A DNA stretch of 64,000 nt, taken from positions 3,534,001 through 3,598,000 of the forward strand of contig NZ_CP014145.1 of the NCBI RefSeq assembly GCF_001542775.1, in the 5' to 3' direction. This document shows, piece by piece, positions 17,199 through 26,600 of the stretch; positions within the stretch are counted from its first letter, which is position 1, and each line of letters opens with the position of its first letter. Below the pieces are notes generated by a model. That model was given only the letters and a program-made list of their open reading frames with translations. It was not told the DNA's origin and searched no databases. The position numbers were made by a program, and so were the translations under genes. The stretch comes from Microterricola viridarii (lineage in GTDB: Bacteria; Actinomycetota; Actinomycetes; Actinomycetales; Microbacteriaceae).

Positions 17199-19094
17199 CT
17201 AGCCGATCAGGCTGGGTTCCAGGTCGCGCAGGGTGCGGAAGTGCGTCATCCGGGCCACGCCCAGCGCGGCGAGCACGAACGCGACAGCGCCCCAACTGAC
17301 CAGCACCCCCACGTCCGCCCACGCGCGGCTGACCTCGCCGCCGTACATGAGCTGCCGGATGGCGTCGACGGTGTAGCTCATCGGGAAGATGTGGTGCAGC
17401 CACGCGAGCGGTGCCGGCAGTGTCTGCCAGGGGAACGTCCCGCCGGCGGTGACCAGCTGCAGCACCATCATCACGAGCCCGATGAACTGGCCGACGCTGC
17501 CGAGCCACACGTTCAGCGCGAGGATGATCGCCGTGAACACCAGAGAAGACAGCGCCATGATGCCGTAGCTGCCGAGCGGATTCGAGAAGTTGAAGCCCAG
17601 GGCGACGGCGACGACGAAGAACAGCCCAGCCATCTGCAGCGTTCCGATGATGGCCGGGGTCAGCCAGCCGGCTGCGGCGATCTTGATCGGGGAGTGCAGT
17701 GCGGTGATCGCCCGGTGCGAGACGGGCTTCACGATGAGGAACAGGGCGTAGATGCCGATCCATGCGGCCAGCGCGATGAAGAACGGCGCGAGGCCCGCGC
17801 CGTAGGTGCCGGCGGCCGCAACCTGGCTGGTGTCGATCGCGACGGGGTCGGAGATCGCCTGCGCCTGGCGCTGGCGGCTCTCCGCCGTGGAGTCTGGAAT
17901 CTGGTTGACGCCGTTGCCGAGCCCGCTGGCCAGCGACTCCAGGCCGCTGTGCAGGGCGGGCAGCCCCGCGCTCAGCGTTGCGGCGCCGCTCGCGGCCTGG
18001 CCGGCGCCGTCTGCCAGCGTTGCCGCCCCGGTCGCGGCATCCTGCGCGCCCTGCGCCAGTGCCGGCGCCCGGTCGGCGAGCTCCGTCGCCCCGGCGGCGA
18101 CCTGTTCACTGCCGGATGCCAGCTCGTCGAGCTTGCCGACGGCGCCCTGCACGCGCGCATTGCCGTCGTCGATGCGTGCGCCGATCTGATCGAGCGCGGC
18201 CAGGGCCGCCGCCACCTGGGCCTCGCTGAGGCCGGCGGCGCTGAGCCGCGCCGCAATGTCGGCGCGCACGGCGGGCAGATCGTTGACAACCCCCTGGGTC
18301 ACCCCTCCGATCTCGTCGGCGATGCGCGCGATCTCGGCGTTGCCGGCGGCCACCTGGTCGGCGCCGCCGGCGAGCCTGCTCGTCGCATCGGGCAGGGCCG
18401 CCGCGCCGCCCGCGAGGGTGCCGAGACCATCGCGAAGTGTCGCGGCGCCCGTGGCGATCTGAGCGGTGCCGCTCGCCAGGGCCGCGGCGCCTGAGCTGGC
18501 CTGCGCCGCCCCGGCCACGAGCTGGTCCGTGCCGTCGACGGCCGTGACGAGGTCGCCCCTGATCGTGGCGAGCCCATCGAGGAACTGGGTCGCCGCCTGC
18601 TTGTTGACGGCGGCGACAATCTGCCGCTGGATCTCTTTAATGGCCTGGCCCGCGATGGTTGCGGAGAGATAGCCGTTGGCGTCATCCGTGGTGAGGATGA
18701 CGGAGGCCTGCTGCGGGTCACTGCTGGCCGTGCTCAGCAGCCGCGCCGAGAAATCAGCGGGGAACGTCACGCTGAAGTCGTAGCGCGAGCTGTCGATGCC
18801 GGCCTTGGCCTCGGCGGCTGTGACCCGGTGCCAGGCGAAGGTGGCGTCGGCGAGGAGTTCTGTCGCGATCTGCTCGCCGTAGTTGACGGGGCCGCTCGCC
18901 GCCTCTGCGCCCGTGTCCTCGACGACGAGGGCAACCGGGATCTCATTGAGCTTGTCGTAGGGGTTCTGGTTGGCCCAGAGGTAGAGCCCGCCGTAGAGCA
19001 GGGGCACGATGCTGAGCGCGAGCAAGGCCAGGATGGGCATCGTGCTGCGGGTGAGCCGGCGAAACTCGGTCGCGACCATTTGTGGGATCTTCAT
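17199..19094 (-). CDS. YhgE/Pip-family membrane protein (ABC-2-like), copy 1
   Basis: Integral membrane protein of 631 residues. One N-terminal membrane segment (about 18-42) precedes an extracellular domain with VALVVEDTGA near 55. Next come two blocks of LxxG-type heptads (LASGTAQIATGAATLRDG and similar, about 190-260 and 330-420), then five or six C-terminal membrane segments ending with a short tail. This is the phage-infection-protein/YhgE layout, related to ABC-2 permeases such as MmpL-independent exporters and EsaA-like proteins. The cargo is unknown. Its start overlaps the stop of the upstream small ATPase-like gene by 4 bp, so the two are coupled. A paralogue lies on the other strand at 20699. 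Confidence 0.85.
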   Translation of the reverse strand: MKIPQMVATEFRRLTRSTMPILALLALSIVPLLYGGLYLWANQNPYDKLNEIPVALVVEDTGAEAASGPVNYGEQIATELLADATFAWHRVTAAEAKAGIDSSRYDFSVTFPADFSARLLSTASSDPQQASVILTTDDANGYLSATIAGQAIKEIQRQIVAAVNKQAATQFLDGLATIRGDLVTAVDGTDQLVAGAAQASSGAAALASGTAQIATGAATLRDGLGTLAGGAAALPDATSRLAGGADQVAAGNAEIARIADEIGGVTQGVVNDLPAVRADIAARLSAAGLSEAQVAAALAALDQIGARIDDGNARVQGAVGKLDELASGSEQVAAGATELADRAPALAQGAQDAATGAATLADGAGQAASGAATLSAGLPALHSGLESLASGLGNGVNQIPDSTAESRQRQAQAISDPVAIDTSQVAAAGTYGAGLAPFFIALAAWIGIYALFLIVKPVSHRAITALHSPIKIAAAGWLTPAIIGTLQMAGLFFVVAVALGFNFSNPLGSYGIMALSSLVFTAIILALNVWLGSVGQFIGLVMMVLQLVTAGGTFPWQTLPAPLAWLHHIFPMSYTVDAIRQLMYGGEVSRAWADVGVLVSWGAVAFVLAALGVARMTHFRTLRDLEPSLIG

Positions 19095-19747
19095 GGCTGC
19101 TCCCTGTCCAGGGCGTTGTCTTCGAAGTCACCCGTCGCGGCCAGCTCCTGTGCGAGCGCATCGGCATCGATGACGCTCTGCGCGGCGGTGCCGCACACCA
19201 CCAGAACCGCAAGCCCCCGGCTGGCCAGCTTCTGTGCGATCTGCCACCAGGCCAGCGGGTCGCCGCCGTGCCGGTCCGGCGCCGTCAGCACCAGTCCCTG
19301 CACGCCCTTCCGCAGCACGGCGAGCTCGGTCAGCACATGGATGCGCACGCGAGGCGGCACGTCGGCGATCGCGTGCTTGCCCCACTCGCTGGCCTGCAGC
19401 GTGGCCAGCATCCGCGAGGTGGCCAGCGGGTGGGAGGGCCGCCCGGCGAACATGAGCTCCTCCGCGACAACGGCCGAGAGCGGCACCTCGCCGACGGGGT
19501 CGTTCACCTCGGGGGCGTCGATGACGGCGACCCGGCGCCTGAGCAGGGCGTTGTCGACGGCGCCGTCGATGCGCACGGCACCGGCATCCGGGCGCATGCG
19601 GCCGCTCGCGATGAGCGCCAACACGGCGGGGCGGCGTTCGGTCTCGGCAGCGACCAGCGTGGCCGAGCCTGTGCGGTAGCGGGCGCTCAGCGGGGGGAGC
19701 GCTGCGCCATCGCGCCCCTTGCTGGCCTCTTCGAGCGTGACGAGCAT
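19091..19747 (-). CDS. Degenerate ABC-ATPase-like protein lacking a P-loop
   Basis: A 218-residue protein that aligns by eye with the ABC ATPase fold: a segment LALIASGRMRPDAGAVRIDG sits where the helix after Walker A normally is, and GLVLTAPDRHGGDP sits at Walker B. The P-loop is absent (AAETERRPA instead of GxxGxGKS), no LSGGQ signature is present, and the Walker B acidic pair is lost. It is therefore probably not an active ATPase. It is coupled to the YhgE-like gene downstream (4-bp overlap) and may be a structural or regulatory partner. GAGGAGG lies four bases before its ATG. Family assignment rests on position and pattern only. Confidence 0.65.
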   Translation of the reverse strand: MLVTLEEASKGRDGAALPPLSARYRTGSATLVAAETERRPAVLALIASGRMRPDAGAVRIDGAVDNALLRRRVAVIDAPEVNDPVGEVPLSAVVAEELMFAGRPSHPLATSRMLATLQASEWGKHAIADVPPRVRIHVLTELAVLRKGVQGLVLTAPDRHGGDPLAWWQIAQKLASRGLAVLVVCGTAAQSVIDADALAQELAATGDFEDNALDREQP

Positions 19748-19768
19748 GTGGCCTCCTCGGTGGCCTCA

Positions 19769-19774
19769 ATCCTA
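19769..19774 (-). promoter_or_regulatory. -10 element of the minus-strand YhgE module
   Basis: TAGGAT on the minus strand, 21 bases before the ATG at 19747. No good -35 was found. Confidence 0.4.
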
Positions 19775-19816
19775 GGCAGCGGGTTTCGTGCTGCACAGGG
19801 CACTGAGGCACGGCGT

Positions 19817-19846
19817 TTGCGTGAATCGCCCGCACGTGCTTAAACT
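19817..19846 (+). promoter_or_regulatory. Promoter of the plus-strand YhgE/TetR operon
   Basis: A -35-like TTGCGT (19817-19822), an 18-bp spacer and a -10 TAAACT (19841-19846). The -10 runs into the TetR-type palindrome. Confidence 0.55.
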
Positions 19847-19857
19847 GACTAGTCAGT
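19844..19857. promoter_or_regulatory. TetR-type operator
   Basis: ACTGACTAGTCAGT, a perfect 14-bp palindrome overlapping the -10 and transcription start of an operon whose last gene encodes a TetR repressor. This is the expected layout for autoregulation. Confidence 0.8.
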
Positions 19858-19898
19858 ACAAAAACTCTCTGGCACCACGAACAATCGGAAGGATCGAC

Positions 19899-20699
19899 GT
19901 GCAGTCGATAGTGCGGGCGAAAGAACTCGCCCTCAACGGGGGCCGCGGCCGGGTCTACGGACCGTTCAGCGGCGAGATCGCAGACGGACTCACCATCATC
20001 ACCGGCGAGGCCGGCAGTGGGCGCACCAGCCTGCTGCTCACCCTCGCCGGGCGCATGAAGCCGAGCACCGGCAGTCTCACCGTGCTCGGGCACGAGCTGC
20101 CCCGCAAGGCCCGCGCCGTGCAGAAGGCCACGGCCATCGCCGGCTTCCACGACATCGACGCTCTCGAGGAGTCGGTCACGATCGGCGCCGCCATCCGCGA
20201 GCGCCAGGCGTGGCTCTCGCCCTGGTGGCGCAACATTCCCCGGGCGGATGACGCCACCGTGCGCCGCGTCTGCCTGCCCGTATTCGGCGCTCCTGGGCAG
20301 CCCGGCGCCACCCCGATCCCCACGGCGGACTCCCTCGTCTGGGACCTCGACGAGACCCAGACCGCACTGCTGCGCGTCTCCCTCGCACTGATGTCCGGCC
20401 CGCGCATCCTGTTCTTCGACCAGGTCGAGCAGCTGCAGTCGCCCGCCGCCCGCGCCGCCCTCTGGGCGCGCCTGGACGCGCTCAGCCGCGACTCGTTCGA
20501 GCGGGGAACGGCCGGCCGGCCGGCGACCGCCGTCGTGGCATCCGTCGCCGCACCGGACGACGCGATCTGGCACGAGCTGGGGATCGCGCCCCGGGTGCTC
20601 CGCCTGGCCGCGAACGCCCCCGCCGGCCCTCGCGCCGCCCAGACCGCACCGACCGCCGACGTCGACGGCCTCGCTGAACTCACGAAGGAGCTCGCCTGA
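19899..20699 (+). CDS. ABC-ATPase-like protein with variant P-loop, YhgE partner
   Basis: A 266-residue ABC-type nucleotide-binding protein. The P-loop reads GEAGSGRTS, with Arg in place of the catalytic Lys. The following helix and TGSLTVLGHELPR strand are normal. The LSGGQ signature is replaced (TALLRVSLALMSG) and Walker B reads RILFFDQVEQ, with Gln in place of the catalytic Glu. ATP hydrolysis is therefore doubtful, although binding may persist. The GTG at 19899 was chosen over upstream in-frame starts because GGAAGGA lies five bases before it and the operator/promoter lies upstream. Its stop overlaps the next start by one base (TGATG). Confidence 0.75.
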   Translation: MQSIVRAKELALNGGRGRVYGPFSGEIADGLTIITGEAGSGRTSLLLTLAGRMKPSTGSLTVLGHELPRKARAVQKATAIAGFHDIDALEESVTIGAAIRERQAWLSPWWRNIPRADDATVRRVCLPVFGAPGQPGATPIPTADSLVWDLDETQTALLRVSLALMSGPRILFFDQVEQLQSPAARAALWARLDALSRDSFERGTAGRPATAVVASVAAPDDAIWHELGIAPRVLRLAANAPAGPRAAQTAPTADVDGLAELTKELA

Positions 20700-22789
20700 T
20701 GCTCGCCGTTCTCTCACCCGGCACCGAACTGAAGCGCTTCCGCAAGGGAGTGATGCCGAAGATCGCCGTCGCCGTGCTGCTGTTCATCCCGCTGATCTAC
20801 GGCGCCCTCTACCTCTGGGCCTTCTGGGCCCCCACCGACGAGTTGAAGAACCTGCCGGTCGCCCTCGTCAACGAGGACACCGGCGCCGTGAAGGACGGTG
20901 AGAAGATCACCGCCGGCAACGACGTCGTCGACAACCTGCTCGACGGCGGCGACCTCGGCTGGCAGGTGACGGATGCCGCAGACGCCCACAGCGGCGTCGC
21001 CGACGGTGACTACTACTTCTCGGTCACCATCCCGGCCGACTTCTCGACCAACGCCATCTCGGTCGGCACAGACACCCCAACGCCGGCCATCGTGGCCGTC
21101 GACTACAACGACGCCAACAGCTTCCTCGCCTCGACGCTCGGCACCTCGGCGATGGCGCAGCTGCGCTCGGCCGTGTCGGCAGAGATCGGAGAGCAGGCAG
21201 CCAACGTGCTGCTGGTCGGCCTGAACGACGCCGGTGACGGCATCCGCAGCGCCGCCGACGGAGCCACCACGCTGGCCGACGGCCTGACCACCGCGCGTGA
21301 CGGCGCGGGCACGCTGATCGTCGGGCTCGGCTCGCTCGCCGACGGCGCGGTGTCGCTGGACGCCGGCGCCGGCCGTCTCTCTGACGGGGCCGCGAGCCTC
21401 TCCGGCGGCCTGGCCACGCTCAACAGCGGGGCCGGAACCCTGGCCGCGAAGTCCGGCGACCTCGTCGCCGGCGCCAACAGCCTCTCCGGCGGCATGCAGG
21501 CGGCGGCCGACGGAGCGGCAACACTCTCTGACAAGTCGCAGCAGCTCACCGCGGGCGCCGAGACCATCGCCGGTGGCACGGCGGCACTCGCCGCGGGCGC
21601 CGGACAGGTCTCCGGCGGCATCGACCAGCTCGTCGCCGCCATGCAGGCCGCCCCGGCCGGCACCCCGGCCACCGCATTCCTGCCCAGCCTGCAGAAGCTG
21701 CAGGCCGGTGCGGCCGAGCTCGGCACACAGAGCGCCGGCGCCGCAACTCAGGTGCAGGGCTACGCCGGGCTGAGCGCGCAGTTCACCGCCGGTGTCGGCG
21801 AGCTCTCCAGCAAGCTGAGCGCCGGAGCCCCCGGCGCCGCCCAGCTCGCCGACGGTGCAGCACAGCTCTCGGCCGGGGCGCAGCAGTTGGCCGACGGTGT
21901 CTCCACCGCGGCATCCGGTGCCGCCACCCTCGCCGACGGCGCAGCCACACTGAGCGCCGGAACCGGCACCCTGGTCGACGGCAGCGGACAGCTCGTCGAG
22001 GGCGGCACCGCACTCGAGGAGGGCGCGGGCAAGCTCGCCGACGGCAGCCAGGAGCTGGCACAGAAGCTCGGCGAGGGCGGCGACGCCATCCCCGCGATGA
22101 CCTCGACCGATGTCGATGCGAAGGCCACCGTTCTCTCCGACCCCGTCGCTCTCGACGAGAGCTGGCAGAACAAGTCGGAGGGCTTCGGCGAGGGATTCGC
22201 CCCGTTCTTCATCGCCCTGGCCACCTTCGTCGGCGCGCTCATCACCTGGTTGATCCTGCGGGCGCTGCCCGCCCGTGCCCTCGCGGCCGGAGCCAGCGGC
22301 ATCCGCGCCGTCATGACGGGCTTCCTGCCCGCCGTGGCGATCGGTGCCGGCCAGGTCGTGATCATGGTGCTGGTGCTCGTCTACGGCATCGGGCTGCAGC
22401 CGCAGTACTGGTTGGCCACCTCGGCATTCATGTTCCTGGTCACGCTCGCCTTCCTCGCGCTGCAGCAGATGTTCATCATCCTGCTCGGCACGGCGGCCGG
22501 CCGCGTGGTGAGCTTGGTGCTGCTCATGCTGATGCTCACCTCTTCTGGCGGCACCTACCCGGTCGAGACGACACCGGCGTTCTTCCAGGCGCTGCACCCG
22601 TGGATGCCGGCCTCCTATGTGGTCAGCGGGCTGCGCGAGCTGATCACCGGCGGTGTGGACTCTAGACTGTGGATTTCGGTGCTCGTGCTTGCCGGCACGC
22701 TCGTCGGCTCGCTGGCGATCAGCGCCTGGAGCGCCGGGAAGCAGCGGATGTGGACGGTTGCCCGTCTGCACCCCGAGCTCTCGATCTAG
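20699..22789 (+). CDS. YhgE/Pip-family membrane protein, copy 2
   Basis: Integral membrane protein of 696 residues and paralogue of the minus-strand copy. It has an N-terminal membrane segment (about 22-42), a conserved extracellular VALVNEDTGA block and a VTIPADFS segment. Two long tracts of LxxG heptads follow (about 180-310 and 380-460; for example LADGAAQLSAGAQQLADG), which probably form an extracellular coiled rod. The C-terminus has about six membrane segments including LMLTSSGGTYPVE. It is coupled to the ATPase-like gene upstream and followed by a TetR gene. Export of a small molecule, lipid or polymer is a guess from the ABC-2 relationship; no cargo is evident. Confidence 0.87.
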   Translation: MLAVLSPGTELKRFRKGVMPKIAVAVLLFIPLIYGALYLWAFWAPTDELKNLPVALVNEDTGAVKDGEKITAGNDVVDNLLDGGDLGWQVTDAADAHSGVADGDYYFSVTIPADFSTNAISVGTDTPTPAIVAVDYNDANSFLASTLGTSAMAQLRSAVSAEIGEQAANVLLVGLNDAGDGIRSAADGATTLADGLTTARDGAGTLIVGLGSLADGAVSLDAGAGRLSDGAASLSGGLATLNSGAGTLAAKSGDLVAGANSLSGGMQAAADGAATLSDKSQQLTAGAETIAGGTAALAAGAGQVSGGIDQLVAAMQAAPAGTPATAFLPSLQKLQAGAAELGTQSAGAATQVQGYAGLSAQFTAGVGELSSKLSAGAPGAAQLADGAAQLSAGAQQLADGVSTAASGAATLADGAATLSAGTGTLVDGSGQLVEGGTALEEGAGKLADGSQELAQKLGEGGDAIPAMTSTDVDAKATVLSDPVALDESWQNKSEGFGEGFAPFFIALATFVGALITWLILRALPARALAAGASGIRAVMTGFLPAVAIGAGQVVIMVLVLVYGIGLQPQYWLATSAFMFLVTLAFLALQQMFIILLGTAAGRVVSLVLLMLMLTSSGGTYPVETTPAFFQALHPWMPASYVVSGLRELITGGVDSRLWISVLVLAGTLVGSLAISAWSAGKQRMWTVARLHPELSI

Positions 22790-22822
22790 CCCGACCCCCA
22801 GTTACAGAACGGTTGATGCCCC

Positions 22823-23419
22823 ATGGTTCGCTCCAGCGGAACGAAACGCGCCATTCTCGACGCGGCCCTCGAGCTGGCGGCGACCAGGGGCATCACCGGC
22901 ACCACGATGGATGACGTCGCCGAACGCGCCGGCGTGGCCAAGGGCAGCCTGTACTACAACTTCAGCTCGAAGGATCAGCTGTTCGAGGCGCTGCTCGAAG
23001 AGGGCGTCGGCGCGCTCGCCGAGAACCTGCGGGCGGCCCGCGGCACACTCGTCGGCTGGGAGGCCATCGAGGCGCTCGTGGGCGCCCTGCTCGACCGGAT
23101 CGCCGCGAACGCCGCGCTGGCCAAGCTGATGGCGAGCGAGATCTTCCGCACCGATCGGGCTTGGCAGAAGACGCTGTTCGCGCTGCGGCACGAGGCGCTT
23201 GCCGTCTTCGCCGAGGCCATCGAGGAGGCCGGCGCCGGCGCGGTGGCCCCGGATGCCGCTGCCCCGGCATCCGGGACCAGCACGATCATGGCCGCCAGTG
23301 TGTTCGGCGCCGTGCTGATGTCGGGCCTGGAATGGCTCGTGTTCGAGCCGGAGCGCAGCCGCGACGAGGTCGCCGCGGCGATCCTCGCCTCGCTGAGCGG
23401 TGCATTCGCCCCACGCTGA
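22823..23419 (+). CDS. TetR-family transcriptional regulator
   Basis: Repressor of 198 residues. The N-terminal HTH (about 10-55) contains TTMDDVAERAGVAKGSLYYNFSSKDQL, the standard TetR recognition region; the rest is a helical ligand-binding domain with no recognisable specificity. It starts 33 bp after the YhgE-like gene, so it is the third gene of that operon. The perfect palindrome at 19844-19857 over the operon promoter is its probable operator. The inducer may be the compound moved by the YhgE-like protein. Confidence 0.9.
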   Translation: MVRSSGTKRAILDAALELAATRGITGTTMDDVAERAGVAKGSLYYNFSSKDQLFEALLEEGVGALAENLRAARGTLVGWEAIEALVGALLDRIAANAALAKLMASEIFRTDRAWQKTLFALRHEALAVFAEAIEEAGAGAVAPDAAAPASGTSTIMAASVFGAVLMSGLEWLVFEPERSRDEVAAAILASLSGAFAPR

Positions 23420-23428
23420 GCCCCTTCC

Positions 23429-23508
23429 CGCTGGTTGAGTCCCGCCCCGCTGGTTGAGCCCCGTCCCGCTGGTTGAGCCCCGTCCCGCTGGTTGAGCCTG
23501 TCGAAACC
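23429..23508. repeat. 19-bp tandem repeat array (CGCTGGTTGAG core)
   Basis: Four copies of CGCTGGTTGAGNCCCGNCC starting at 23429, 23448, 23467 and 23486, an exact 19-bp period. The last copy runs into CCTGTCGAAAC, the other half of the dispersed repeat. It lies after the TetR gene. The remaining bases up to 23649 hold no gene that I can support. Confidence 0.85.
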
Positions 23509-23649
23509 CCGGGCCAGCGTCACACGGCGACTTATGCGCCGCGGCTCTCACAATCTGGCCTTCTCGGCCGATAGTCCTTCGATGGCGCCCAGTCCGCACG
23601 CACGGTCGCGCGCAGGCTTGATTCGGCGTCGGCTCATTGGGGGGCTCAC

Positions 23650-26600
23650 ATGCCGCGGCATTCTTCTGTTCGCACGCCGAAACACGCACTGCTCCTGGGG
23701 CTCGCCGTCTCGGTCTGCGTGAGTCTCGCCGCCTGTGCCGGGCTAGCCGCGCCGCAGCAGGGCACCGTGGAAGCGGAGTCTTCCTCGACGCGTTCCGCAA
23801 GTGCGGCGCCGCAGCAAACGGCCGCGCAGAAGCACGACAGTGCGAAGCCGGTTCCGTCGGCCGGCAACCCGCAGAAGCCCGCGACCGGTGGCACTGAGCG
23901 ACCCGTTTCCGGGTTGGCCGCGCCGAAGCCCCGGCCGACCGGGAAACCGGACAAGACGCCGAAACCCCAGCCGACCGCCACGGCCAGCCCGGCGCCGCTG
24001 CCGGAGCCGTCGGCAACGCCGGCTCCAGAACCGTCCGCGAAGCCAGAGCCCCAACCGAGCCCGGAGCCGTCTACGAAGCCGGAGCCCGAACCGAGCCCCG
24101 AACCGTCCGCGGCTCCGGACCCCGCGCCGCTGCCGGAACCAGACCCGAAACCGTCCGCGACGCCGGAGCCGAGCCCGAAACCGTCCGCGACGCCGGAGCC
24201 GAGCCCGACGCCGACTCCCACGCCGCCCGCCCAGCCGAAGCCGCCCAAGCCGGCCGCCCCCGCACTCAACGCCCTCGGCTTCCATGACACGACCGCCACC
24301 GGTGCGGAGCGCGCACTGCGCAACGACCTCACAGGTGCGCTGGCCGGGCAGGTGGAGTTCGCGCAGACCCACACGATCGACCCCCGGGGCAACACCGTCA
24401 GGTCGATGCCGACACTGGTCGCCGAGCGTTCAGCCTTGCTGCTGTTCTCGCCGCTCACCGCACTCCCGGCGGGTGACACCGTGCGTGTGACGGCCAGTGT
24501 GGCCGGCGTCCAGCTCGGTGAGCTGCCGATGGCCGAGCCCACCCTCATCCCGCGCGCCGACATGGCCGCCCAGAACGGCCGCGAGGATGTCGTCTACACG
24601 CTCAAGGCGTTCACCGTCGAGCTGCCCTGGAACTGGATGAAACCCGGCCTCGAGCTCCGCTTCAGCGCGGGCAGGGAGGACGGCGCCGATGCGACCGCAC
24701 CCGCGCGCGGCCTGCTCGCGGCGGACCAGATCGAGTTCGCCGCGCCGACGGAGATTGTGATCAGCTCCATCGAGCTCGGCATGCTCACCGACTACCCGTC
24801 GTCGAACGACCACTACATGTTCAACGAGCCAGAGAAGGCCGCGGCCGACTACTTCCAGACGATCCCCGTCGCGAAGCTGCACCTCGCCGTCTACGAGCCG
24901 GTGCGGCTCGACAAGGTGATCGTCGCATCCGGCAAGATCTACGAGGCCCCGGGCGCCAGCGACTCCACCAACGCCGGCGCGTACGACGGTGACATGCGTG
25001 AGAACGTTGGCAAGGCGCAGGTGAGCACCGGCATCAACCTGGCGAACTTCGGCATTACGAGTTCGCTGATGAACCAGTCGCAGCCGAGCACCTTCAACGA
25101 ACGGATCATCCACCACGCCTGCGGCCTGTACAAGAGCGTCGACGCCGACCCGCGCACCGAATGCCACGGCCTGAGCGGCGGCAACGGCATGGCCACCCTG
25201 TTCAGCTCGGCCGGCAATGAGCTGAGCCACGAACTCGGGCACTCCTACGGCCTCGGCCACTACCCGGGCTGGAACGCAGCGGCCGCAGGCGACGCGAAGG
25301 TCCTGAACGCCGTGCACCACAGCGAGAGCGGCTGGGGCTACATCGCCTACCGCGACAGGATGCGCTCCAACCTTGTGGCGAACCGGGCCTTCTCTCCGGC
25401 CGGCACCGAGGCGAACGGCGCCTACCTCACGCAGAACTACGCCGGCCAGTACAACTACCACCGCGACGCCATGTCGGGTGGAGAGAACAGCAGCACGCTG
25501 AGCCGGTACACCCTGCACACCGGCTACAGTGCGAACGTCATCCAGAAGGCGCTCGTCAAGCCGGTGCCAGACACGGCGTTCCCCAGCGGCTATCGCAGCT
25601 GGAACGCCCGAACCGGCACCGCCGTCGACGCGAAGGCAGCCGACCCGAAGTTCACCGCGGCCAAACCGGCCGAGGTCGGGGTCCCGGTCTTCACGCTGCT
25701 GGGCGGCTACAACCCGCAGAATCCCGCGCAGACCGTGCTCTACCCCGCCTTCCGCAGCAACTACGGCAACGTCTTCGCGCTGCCGCAGAGCGATCCGACG
25801 TCGACCGATGCCGCGCGGAGCTGCTGGATGAGCGTGAGCTACCAGGACGGCCGCGTCGAGCACACCACACTCGACGCGCGGGACGGCATCAAGCAGTTCA
25901 ACATCAACGTGGCGGATGCCGCCAAGCCCACCGGCGCCGAGCTCTTCTGCCGCGCAGCCGGGGTCACCACCCAGCTCGGCAACAGCATCAGCATCGCCAC
26001 CGACCTGCCGCCGATGCGCCCAGCTGTGACCATCGGCGGCGACGCCGGCTACGAGGCGCTGCGCGCCGTGGAGGTCGCCGAGCTCGACACCGCACTGCTC
26101 GGCATCGCGAACACGGCCGTGCCCGTTCTCAGCAGCGACATGCGCCTGGCGTACGACAGCTGGAAGGACGACCTGAGCGGTCTGAGCCCCGCCGCCCGCG
26201 CCGTGCTGGAGCGCTGGAGTGCCTCCGTCGCTGCGGGGCAGGCCGTCGACGACTTCGTGGCGGCGCACCGTGATGCGCTGGGCGCCGGCGACGCGGCAGT
26301 CACCGCCGAACTCGCCGCGCTGCTCGCCGCGAACGGGCTGAGCGAAGGCGGCCGCGTCGCCCTGCCGCGCGGCGGCAACGTGACCGTCGACAACGGGCTG
26401 TGCCTCACCCTCGACGGTGGCACGCTGCGGGTGAGCGTCGATGCGCTGAAGAGCGCCTGTTCCGATGCGCCGACACAGCGCTGGGTGCTTGATGCCCGCG
26501 GAGCCATCCACAGTGAGGCGCGGCCCGACCTCTGCGTCGAGGCCGGCACCCCGGTGCGGATGACCGCCTGCTCGCCGACGAACGCCGCGCAGGTCTGGGC

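Noticed and set aside
20714..22771. 685-residue minus-strand frame opposite YhgE copy 2
   Set aside because: Mirror of the LxxG repeats; no recognisable domain and no start signal.
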